A DNA stretch of 46,796 nt, from the NCBI RefSeq assembly GCF_001678475.1, contig NZ_JTJR01000018.1:1-46796 (forward strand), read 5' to 3'. Shown in pieces: positions 9,236 through 16,142 of the stretch. The notes beneath the pieces are model-generated. The model ran no database searches. It saw only the letters and a list, made by a program, of their open reading frames with translations, and was not told the DNA's origin. Source of the DNA: Gallibacterium genomosp. 3 (GTDB taxonomy: Bacteria; Pseudomonadota; Gammaproteobacteria; Enterobacterales; Pasteurellaceae). Numbering within the stretch: position 1 is the first letter of the stretch; every line of letters starts with the position of its first letter. A program made the translations under genes and the position numbers.

Positions 9236-10144
9236 ATGACTTCAGTTCTATTTTTAGGTGCTTTAGAAATTGGTCTCATTTATGCCATTGTAGCCTTAGG
9301 TGTACTCATTTCTTTCCGTATTTTAGATTTCCCTGACCTGACTGCTGATGGAAGTTTTCCTTTAGGTGGTGCGGTCTGTGCTGTGTGTATTGTTAATGGT
9401 ATTGACCCTTGGTTAGCAACGCTAATCGCGGCTTTTGCTGGTGCAATTGCAGGTTTGGTAACGGCTTGGTTACATGTTTCACTTAAAATTTTACAATTAT
9501 TGGCCAGTATTTTAGTGATGATTGCACTCTATTCTGTCAATTTACGCATTATGGGGGCGCCAAACTTACCTTTATTAGGTGAGGCAACAATTTTCGAGCC
9601 TTTTATTAATGCAGACGCAAGTAATCAGATGTATGTCCAACCTGCTATTGTTTTAGGTTTTGTGATAGTAGTGAAACTATTATTAGATTGGTTCTTCAAT
9701 ACTGAAATTGGTCTAGCCGTAAGAGCTACTGGTGCTAATGAAAGAATGTCAAAAGCCCAAGGTATCCCAACTGGCCGTATGATTTACCTCGGTATGGCAT
9801 TATCCAATGCGCTTATTTCATTAGGTGGTGCACTCTTTGTGCAAACACAAGGTGGTGCCGATATGTCGATTGGAGTGGGAACGATTGTTATCGGTTTAGC
9901 TGCTGTCATTATTGGAGAAACCCTTATCCCAGCAAAACGTCTCTTTATGATCACGTTAGCTGTAATTATTGGTTCTGTTCTTTATCGCTTCTTTATTGCT
10001 ATCGCATTAAGTAGTGAAACATTAAGAGATATCGGTTTTGGTGCTCAAGATCTAAATTTAGTCACTGCTATTTTAGTCGTCTTTGTACTAATACTCCCAC
10101 AAATTAAAAGTCGCTTTCTAGCAAAAAGAGGTAACGGAGCATGA
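9236..10144 (+). CDS. ABC transporter permease (BPD_transp_2 type)
   Basis: A 302-residue inner-membrane protein with about eight hydrophobic segments and the conserved DFPDLTADGSFPLGGAV and EIGLAVRATGANERMSKAQG stretches of the PF02653 permeases that partner TrpX-type binding proteins. It forms the translocation channel and contacts the ATPase through the cytoplasmic EIGLAVRATG loop. It starts with ATG at 9236, without a clear ribosome binding site, 71 nt after the binding-protein gene. It overlaps the ATPase gene by 4 nt, implying coupled translation. One permease gene suggests a homodimeric channel. Confidence 0.88.
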   Translation: MTSVLFLGALEIGLIYAIVALGVLISFRILDFPDLTADGSFPLGGAVCAVCIVNGIDPWLATLIAAFAGAIAGLVTAWLHVSLKILQLLASILVMIALYSVNLRIMGAPNLPLLGEATIFEPFINADASNQMYVQPAIVLGFVIVVKLLLDWFFNTEIGLAVRATGANERMSKAQGIPTGRMIYLGMALSNALISLGGALFVQTQGGADMSIGVGTIVIGLAAVIIGETLIPAKRLFMITLAVIIGSVLYRFFIAIALSSETLRDIGFGAQDLNLVTAILVVFVLILPQIKSRFLAKRGNGA

Positions 10145-10935
10145 TGAAATTAGAGGATCTGCGTATTACCTTTCATCGTGGTACGCCGATAGAAAACCCT
10201 GTATTAAGAGGACTTTCACTAAATATCTCAAAAGGTGAATTTGTTACTGTTATTGGTAGTAATGGTGCAGGTAAATCCACTTTACTCAATGCAATCTGCG
10301 GTGATTACCTTGTAGATAGCGGTAAAATTTATCTTAATGGTGAAGATGTCACCCGTAAAACGACTTGGCAACGTGCAGCAGCTGTAGCACGAGTGTTCCA
10401 AGATCCAATGCTTGGAACCTGTGAAGGTTTAACTATCGAAGAGAATATGGCTCTTGCTTACTGTCGAGGTCAGCGCCGTAATTTATCGTTTTTCGTTAAA
10501 AAAGAAACCCGAGAGTTTTTCCGTGAAAAACTCTCTATTTTAAAACTTGGCTTAGAAAACCGTTTAAGTGACCGTATGGGCTTACTCTCTGGTGGCCAAC
10601 GCCAAGCAGTTAGCCTATTGATGGCTTCTTTACAACCATCCAGTATCTTATTACTTGACGAACACACGGCTGCACTTGACCCTAAAACAGCTGCATTTGT
10701 AATGGAGCTAACCGATAAAATTGTCGAAGAAAATCAACTTACTGTAATGATGGTGACTCACTCTATGCAACAAGCCTTAGATCATGGAGATCGTACCGTA
10801 ATGCTTCATCAAGGTCAGGTGGTATTAGATGTGAATGGAGACAAACGTAAACGTATGAGCGTCCAAGATTTATTACAAATGTTCGAGCGTACTCGTGGTG
10901 AACGAATTAGCGATGATAGTTTGTTATTAGATTAA
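10141..10935 (+). CDS. ABC transporter ATP-binding protein
   Basis: The 264-residue cytoplasmic ATPase of the importer. Walker A is GSNGAGKST, the signature is LLSGGQRQA, and Walker B is ILLLDEHTAALD, with His rather than Pro after the catalytic Glu (DEH), a substitution normal in this transporter family. The switch histidine is in MVTHSMQQ. Two consecutive ATG codons (10141 and 10144) are available, with GGAG 4-7 nt upstream; the first overlaps the permease stop. The gene ends just before a strong bidirectional hairpin. Confidence 0.92.
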   Translation: MMKLEDLRITFHRGTPIENPVLRGLSLNISKGEFVTVIGSNGAGKSTLLNAICGDYLVDSGKIYLNGEDVTRKTTWQRAAAVARVFQDPMLGTCEGLTIEENMALAYCRGQRRNLSFFVKKETREFFREKLSILKLGLENRLSDRMGLLSGGQRQAVSLLMASLQPSSILLLDEHTAALDPKTAAFVMELTDKIVEENQLTVMMVTHSMQQALDHGDRTVMLHQGQVVLDVNGDKRKRMSVQDLLQMFERTRGERISDDSLLLD

Positions 10936-10950
10936 AGCTTCTGCTTACTA

Positions 10951-10988
10951 AAAACGGCTTGGTATGATAAATCATATTAAGCCGTTTT
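10951..10988. terminator. Bidirectional terminator
   Basis: A ten-base perfect outer stem (10951-10960 with 10979-10988), extended by partial pairing towards the loop, with A-rich 5' and T-rich 3' flanks. It separates the convergent ABC importer and transketolase operons. Confidence 0.85.
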
Positions 10989-11001
10989 GTTAAATATTCA
11001 C

Positions 11002-11946
11002 TCAAAAGAAAGTTAGTGCTTGTTTTACAATATCTTCTGCTGTTAACTCATACTCTTTTTGTAAAAAATCAACAGTTCCTACTTGACCATAACGTTGTTT
11101 AATACCCACTCTCCTCATTGGTACTGGGATTGATTCTACTAAAACTTCTGCTACTGCCGAACCTAACCCATTTTCAATACTATGGTTTTCACAAGTTATC
11201 ACCTTTCCTGTCTGCTGAGCATATTTAATGATTGTTTCTGCATCAATTGGTTTTAATGTAAACATATCAATAACAGTTGCTGAAATTTGATATTTTTCCG
11301 CTAAAATATCTGCTGCTAATAAAGCTTCAGCCACCATTATGCCATTGGCAATTAATGTGATATCTCTACCCTCTTGTAAAACTTTTGCTTTACCAATTGT
11401 AAAAGTTTCATCATCAGTATAGATTTTTGTTGCTTGTTTCCGAGTGGTTCTAACCCAGTAAAATCCTTTAAGTTGAGCTAATTGTTGCAAAATTTTCCTA
11501 AACATTACCGCATCTGTCATTTCTAATACATTTGCATGGGCTAAACCTCTTACAATACCCATATCCTCAAATGACATATGTGTTCCACCATTATGAGCCG
11601 AAGTAATTCCAGCATCTGATGCAATTACTTTAACATTATTTTGTTGATAGTCTAATGACATGAATAATTGATCAAAACAACGGCGACTTGCAAACGCAGT
11701 AAATGTATGGAAAAAAGGAATATGACCAGCAATAGACATACCAGCAGCAACACCAATACTATGAGCTTCCATAATACCGCAATTAATCACATTATTTGGG
11801 TATTGTTTTTTGATCTTATCCATTGACATAGAACTCATCAAATCAGCTTCTAAATCAACAATCAGAGGATTTTTTGCTATTAATTCTGACATTGTTGATG
11901 CATATACCGCTCTCATTTCAACATTGTCTTTTTGTAAATTACGCAT
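11002..11946 (-). CDS. Transketolase, C-terminal subunit
   Basis: The 314-residue protein corresponds to the pyrimidine-binding and C-terminal domains of transketolase, with NCGIMEAHSIGVAAGMSIAG carrying the thiamine-activating glutamate and the TFTAFASRRCFDQ loop. It needs the separate N-terminal subunit encoded just upstream. The start at 11946 is preferred to 11964 because GAGGG precedes it and it overlaps the upstream stop codon by 8 nt (ATGCGTAA), implying coupled synthesis of the two halves. Split transketolases serve dedicated sugar pathways. The apulose-4-phosphate transketolase AptA/AptB, described from Actinobacillus succinogenes, is one recalled example. The substrate here is unproven; it is the last gene of the PTS operon. 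Confidence 0.88.
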   Translation of the reverse strand: MRNLQKDNVEMRAVYASTMSELIAKNPLIVDLEADLMSSMSMDKIKKQYPNNVINCGIMEAHSIGVAAGMSIAGHIPFFHTFTAFASRRCFDQLFMSLDYQQNNVKVIASDAGITSAHNGGTHMSFEDMGIVRGLAHANVLEMTDAVMFRKILQQLAQLKGFYWVRTTRKQATKIYTDDETFTIGKAKVLQEGRDITLIANGIMVAEALLAADILAEKYQISATVIDMFTLKPIDAETIIKYAQQTGKVITCENHSIENGLGSAVAEVLVESIPVPMRRVGIKQRYGQVGTVDFLQKEYELTAEDIVKQALTFF

Positions 11947-12760
11947 ATTTACCCTCCAGCTCAATAATTGCCTGTTGAATTGCTTGTTTCATTACATCAT
12001 CTAGCCGTAAATGATGACAATTATTCATCTCCTCAAGATATGAAACACCTTGTCCCTTAATCGTATTTACAACAATCAACTTAGGTTTATCTGCTATTTT
12101 TTCGTCTAATACTTCTGCCAACTTAATAACATCTTTCCCATCTACTTCTATACAATCAAACCCAAATGTAGAAAATTTTTCTACTAAACTAAATGGTTCA
12201 ATAATATCTGATAACGTACCATCTAATTGCATCTTATTATAGTCAACGATAACAGTTAGATTAGTTAATCGATGATGGGCAATAAACTGTAATGCCTCCC
12301 AGCATTGTCCTTCATTTAATTCTCCATCACCTACAATACAAAAAGTACGATTTGTTAAACCTCTAAGATAATGAGAAAAGGCAATTCCCGTTGCAATAGA
12401 TAAACCTTGACCTAATGAACCTGTGGTTGCATCTATCCCAACTGTTTTTAATCGATCTGGGTGACTTGGTAATAAAGTTCTATTTTTATTTAATGTTTGT
12501 AATTTCTCTATTGGAAAAAAACCTTTCAATGCTAATGTACAATAAAGAGCGGGGCCTCCATGCCCCTTTGATAACACAAAATAATCCCGGTCTCCCCAAT
12601 CTGGTTGCTGTGGATTCACTCTCATTACTTTGCCGTATAAAGCAGCTAATATTTCAACAATCGACATACTGCCACCAAAATGTCCAAAGCCTAAATGAAG
12701 CAAAGTTTTGAGTGTTTCTACTCGGATTCGATTAGCAAATTTAACTAAATCCGTTTCCAT
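11939..12760 (-). CDS. Transketolase, N-terminal (ThDP-binding) subunit
   Basis: A 273-residue protein with the diphosphate-binding half of transketolase: HFGGSMSIVEILAALYGKVM near the N-terminus, SKGHGGPALYCTLAL, and the ThDP/Mg motif GDGELNEGQCWEAL with the downstream NKMQLDG. Together with the next gene it would form an alpha2beta2 transketolase moving two-carbon ketol units between sugar phosphates. It lies 3 nt downstream of the PTS IIC gene and shares its transcript. The specific substrate is inferred to be whatever sugar phosphate the PTS produces. Confidence 0.9.
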   Translation of the reverse strand: METDLVKFANRIRVETLKTLLHLGFGHFGGSMSIVEILAALYGKVMRVNPQQPDWGDRDYFVLSKGHGGPALYCTLALKGFFPIEKLQTLNKNRTLLPSHPDRLKTVGIDATTGSLGQGLSIATGIAFSHYLRGLTNRTFCIVGDGELNEGQCWEALQFIAHHRLTNLTVIVDYNKMQLDGTLSDIIEPFSLVEKFSTFGFDCIEVDGKDVIKLAEVLDEKIADKPKLIVVNTIKGQGVSYLEEMNNCHHLRLDDVMKQAIQQAIIELEGKYA

Positions 12761-12763
12761 TCT

Positions 12764-14128
12764 TTACTCCTTAGTTTCTACTACATTTTTCTCTTTTTTA
12801 GCGTAGTTATAAATAACTAATAAGAGCAAAATACTAACAATCACAGCAGTAATCACATCTTTATTCCAGTAATTCGCCATATTACCTAAAATAATGCCAA
12901 TAACACCAAAATCTGTATCAGAGAAAGTCGTATTAGCGAAACCTAAATTCCCTAATACAGGAAGCAAAAATACTGGAAGGAAAGTAATTAATACACCATG
13001 TGCAAATGCACCAAGTATAGCTCCTCTACGTCCTCCCATTGCATTACCAAATACTCCTGCAGTCGCACCACAGAAGAAATGAGGTACTACACCTGGAAGA
13101 ATTAATACCCAGCTTAATTGACCAAGAATAAATAAACCGACTAAACCACCAACGAAACTTGATAAAAAACCAATTAATACGGCATTTGGCGCATACGGGA
13201 ATACAATTGGGCAATCTAGCGCAGGTCTTGCATTTGGTACTAATTTTTCTGAGAATCCAGTAAATGCAGGAACGATTTCTGCAAGAATTAAACGCACACC
13301 TTGTAAGATAATGAACACACCAGCCGCAAAAGTTACTGCTTGAATAATCGAATAAACTAAATAATTTTGCCCACCGCTAAATTTAGTTTCAATAAACTCT
13401 GAACCACTAGCAACAGCCAAAATCAAATAAATCACCATCATAGTTAATGAAATGGAAATAGAACTATCGCGTAAGAAACTTAAGTTTTTTGGTAGATTCA
13501 TTTCCTCTGTTGATTTTGAACCTTTACCAGTCCATTCACCAATTGCACCAGCTAACACATAACCCACTGTACCAAAGTGACCAAAACCCACATTATCACT
13601 ACCTGTAATATGTTTCATATAACGATGTGCAATATAAGGGAAAAATGCCATTACAAGTCCTAATGATAATGAACCTACAAAAATAAGTTGCACACCTTCA
13701 AAACCAGCTACAGTAAGAATAATCCCGATCATACAAGCCATATAAAAGGTATGATGCCCAGTTAAAAAGATAAATTTTAAGCGAGTAAATCGTGCTATCA
13801 CAATATTTGCCACCATACCAAATGCCATAATTAACGCAGTTGCAGTACCATACTTTTGTAATGCTAGTGATACAATAGCTTCATTATTCGGAATAATTCC
13901 TTGCACATTAAATGCATGTTGGAACATATCTCCTAACGGTGTCAATGATCCCAGTAACACACCTGCACCACCACCTAACACAATAAAACCTAAAATAGTT
14001 TTGATCGTACCTTTAATAATATCTGGCATGGCTTTTCTTTGTGCAATTAAACCAACTAATGCAATTAAACCAACCAAAACAGCAGGTACTTTAAGAATAT
14101 CTAAAATAAAAAAAAGCAAAGAGTTCAT
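12764..14128 (-). CDS. PTS ascorbate-family transporter, subunit IIC (UlaA-like)
   Basis: A 454-residue inner-membrane protein with about eleven hydrophobic segments and the UlaA/SgaT family features GGGAGVLLGSLTPLGDMF, FLTGHHTFYMACMIG and VGFGHFGTVGYVLAGAIGEW. It forms the channel of a phosphotransferase system whose best-known member takes up L-ascorbate as ascorbate-6-phosphate. Other members import other pentose- or pentitol-like sugars. None of the ascorbate dissimilation genes (ulaD, ulaE, ulaF, ulaG) is present here. Transketolase subunits occupy their place, so a ketose is a better guess than ascorbate. It is third in an operon led by IIA and IIB. Confidence 0.88.
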   Translation of the reverse strand: MNSLLFFILDILKVPAVLVGLIALVGLIAQRKAMPDIIKGTIKTILGFIVLGGGAGVLLGSLTPLGDMFQHAFNVQGIIPNNEAIVSLALQKYGTATALIMAFGMVANIVIARFTRLKFIFLTGHHTFYMACMIGIILTVAGFEGVQLIFVGSLSLGLVMAFFPYIAHRYMKHITGSDNVGFGHFGTVGYVLAGAIGEWTGKGSKSTEEMNLPKNLSFLRDSSISISLTMMVIYLILAVASGSEFIETKFSGGQNYLVYSIIQAVTFAAGVFIILQGVRLILAEIVPAFTGFSEKLVPNARPALDCPIVFPYAPNAVLIGFLSSFVGGLVGLFILGQLSWVLILPGVVPHFFCGATAGVFGNAMGGRRGAILGAFAHGVLITFLPVFLLPVLGNLGFANTTFSDTDFGVIGIILGNMANYWNKDVITAVIVSILLLLVIYNYAKKEKNVVETKE

Positions 14129-14144
14129 AATGCTTTCCCCTTAA

Positions 14145-14417
14145 TTAGTTCGCATTAAAATATTTAGTAAGTTTTTCTTCATACTCGGTTAAACTCACAA
14201 TATTAGTAATTACGATAAGTTTATCCTGAGCAATACCGCTACTAGCTGCAATATCTTTGGCCATTACGAATACATCAGCATCTGTTGGATTTACCGAAGC
14301 CAAATCAGTATGTTCTACTTCTGCACTAATCCCCATTTTGCTCAATACTTTCTTAATATTCATTTCCATCATAAAGCTGCTGCCTAGACCAGAACCACAT
14401 ACTGCCATAATCTTCAT
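14145..14417 (-). CDS. PTS subunit IIB (UlaB/lactose-cellobiose fold)
   Basis: A 90-residue cytosolic phosphocarrier. The P-loop VCGSGLGSSFMM carries the phospho-accepting Cys7 at the end of the first strand, the hallmark of UlaB-type IIB proteins. The ATG at 14417 is chosen because TAGGAGGT lies just upstream; the alternative at 14438 would overlap the IIA gene and lacks family support. It passes phosphate from IIA to the sugar in the IIC channel. Confidence 0.9.
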   Translation of the reverse strand: MKIMAVCGSGLGSSFMMEMNIKKVLSKMGISAEVEHTDLASVNPTDADVFVMAKDIAASSGIAQDKLIVITNIVSLTEYEEKLTKYFNAN

Positions 14418-14434
14418 AATAAACCTCCTAAAGG

Positions 14435-14878
14435 TCATTGGTTTTTAATAAAAGTAAAAATTTCATCTATTGTTTTTGCATTAATCAAGCGCTCTATATT
14501 TGCATCATCACTAAGAATTTCAGCTACAGATGCCAATGCTGATAAATGCTCTGTATTATCCTTTGCAGATAACATAATTATTAATGACACTGGATCATTT
14601 TCTTCGGAATAAAAATTGACGCCAGACGATACAACTAATAATGAAAATCCTGTCGCAAGTGCCCCTTCTTCTGGTCTTGCATGAGGCATTGCTATTCTTG
14701 GCGCAATTACAAAATACGGTCCTACTTTTTCATAAATACGAAAAATATTATCAACATAACGTGTTTCGATAATGCCCTCATCCAACAAGGGTTTTGCACA
14801 AAGCCTTACTGCATCTTGCCAAGAATTTATCCTTTCTACAATTTGTATCCGTGATTTTGGTAAAAATTGTTCCAACAT
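14435..14878 (-). CDS. PTS subunit IIA (mannitol/fructose/Ntr fold, UlaC-like)
   Basis: A 147-residue cytosolic phosphocarrier with the active-site signature IAMPHARPEEGA, in which His66 accepts phosphate from HPr. It resembles UlaC and other PTS_EIIA_2 proteins in length and in the downstream SLLVV and DNTEHLSALASVAEIL segments. It is the first gene of the leftward operon and is divergent from the LacI-family regulator. AAAGGAG stands before the ATG. A palindrome resembling a LacI-family operator lies 80-93 nt upstream of the start codon. Confidence 0.9.
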   Translation of the reverse strand: MLEQFLPKSRIQIVERINSWQDAVRLCAKPLLDEGIIETRYVDNIFRIYEKVGPYFVIAPRIAMPHARPEEGALATGFSLLVVSSGVNFYSEENDPVSLIIMLSAKDNTEHLSALASVAEILSDDANIERLINAKTIDEIFTFIKNQ

Positions 14879-14957
14879 GATTTACTCCTTTAGATCTCTA
14901 TTACAAAGAAGTTTAATCAAAGCTCAAATAGCCATCAATCGACAAATTTCATTTTTG

Positions 14958-14971
14958 TGATAGCGCTAACA
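14958..14971. promoter_or_regulatory. Candidate LacI-family operator
   Basis: TGATAGCGCTAACA is a 14-bp palindrome with one mismatched pair and a central CG. It fits the TGTTA-CG-TAACA style of operators of the GntR/IdnR branch of the LacI family. It lies in the 166-nt divergent region between the PTS IIA gene and the LacI-type regulator, where autoregulation and operon repression would both be possible. Confidence 0.6.
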
Positions 14972-15044
14972 TTTTCTTTTTACTTTCTATGTGATGATAT
15001 ACTTATCCTAAATTCATTTTAGTTCTGCAAATAAATAAAGAATT

Positions 15045-16064
15045 ATGGCTGAGCAAAAAAATAAATCTCGACGAAGTACAGGAAAAGTTACTCTTGCCGA
15101 TATTGCAAAAGAGGTGGGAGTAGGGCAAATGACCGTTTCACGAGCAATCCATAAACCAGAATTAGTTTCTGAGGATTTACGCAACAAAATCCAACAAGCC
15201 ATCCAAAAAATGGGATATATTCCTAATCTCGCAGCAAGAAATTTAGCTACTGTAAGTTCTAATACTGTTGTTTTAGTAACAACATCTCTAATCGCAACAG
15301 AAAATACGCTTATTATGGATGGGTTACATAGAGAAATCCAAGCTACTGACTTACAGTTACTAATTTTATTTGTAGAAAAGGAAAAAGATTGGATTAATCA
15401 ACTTATTAACTATGCCCCAGAAATAGTTGTATTATTAAATATGGAATGTGATCAACAACAACAGCAAAGACTAACAACGCTCAATATTCCTTTAATCACT
15501 ATTGGTGCAAAACAAACAAATAAATTTAGTATTAATATTGGTATTGATGTTTCCCATGTTATCCATTTACTTGTTACTCATCTTCTTCAAAAAGGAAAAA
15601 AAGAAATTGGATTACTTTGCGCTAATCAACATTTATCAATATTTCAACAATATATGCAAAGTTGGCATAATGCCTGTTTAGAACACTTTATTAATCCACA
15701 TCTTATCTTACATAATGCTGAACAGGCTTCATTTAAAACAGGTTGCCAACTCTTTAATGAAGCACTGTTATTATGGGGAAAAATTGATGCATTTATTTGT
15801 TTATCAGATGAAGTAGCTTGTGGTGTAATATTTGAAGCTCTACGCCGCCATATTAATATTCCTCATGAAATCTCTATCAGTAGTATTGGTGGCTTAGAGA
15901 TTAGTCAAGTTTCATACCCAAAATTAACAACAGTGTATATTCCTTATCGGGAAATGGGTATTCTTGCTGGGCGTACCCTACGTCGTTTATACCACCAACA
16001 AATTACTTACCAACCTGAAAATATTTTGCTACGAAGTCGTTTAATTGTTCGAGATAGTACTTAA
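15045..16064 (+). CDS. LacI-family transcriptional regulator
   Basis: A 339-residue repressor. The helix-turn-helix TLADIAKEVGVGQMTVSRAI occupies about residues 18-37, the hinge follows at YIPNLAARNLAT, and the rest is a periplasmic-binding-protein-like effector domain, including FICLSDEVACGVIFEAL and ISSIGGLEISQVSYPKLTTV. The sequence is closest in style to GntR/IdnR-type members. It is divergent from the PTS-transketolase operon and is very likely its local regulator, with a sugar or sugar phosphate as inducer. The ATG at 15045 gives the usual short basic leader before the DNA-binding domain, although its ribosome binding site (AAAGAA) is weak. Confidence 0.92.
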   Translation: MAEQKNKSRRSTGKVTLADIAKEVGVGQMTVSRAIHKPELVSEDLRNKIQQAIQKMGYIPNLAARNLATVSSNTVVLVTTSLIATENTLIMDGLHREIQATDLQLLILFVEKEKDWINQLINYAPEIVVLLNMECDQQQQQRLTTLNIPLITIGAKQTNKFSINIGIDVSHVIHLLVTHLLQKGKKEIGLLCANQHLSIFQQYMQSWHNACLEHFINPHLILHNAEQASFKTGCQLFNEALLLWGKIDAFICLSDEVACGVIFEALRRHINIPHEISISSIGGLEISQVSYPKLTTVYIPYREMGILAGRTLRRLYHQQITYQPENILLRSRLIVRDST

Positions 16065-16081
16065 AATTAGATAATCACTAT

Positions 16082-16128
16082 ACAAGAGTAATTAATAATT
16101 ACTACTTAACATTATTAACTACTCTTGT
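16082..16128. terminator. Bidirectional terminator
   Basis: A long inverted repeat: nine perfect outer pairs (16082-16090 with 16120-16128), extended by further A/T pairing. It lies between the convergent LacI-type regulator and TonB-receptor genes. Confidence 0.65.
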
Positions 16129-16142
16129 TATTCAATTCGGTA

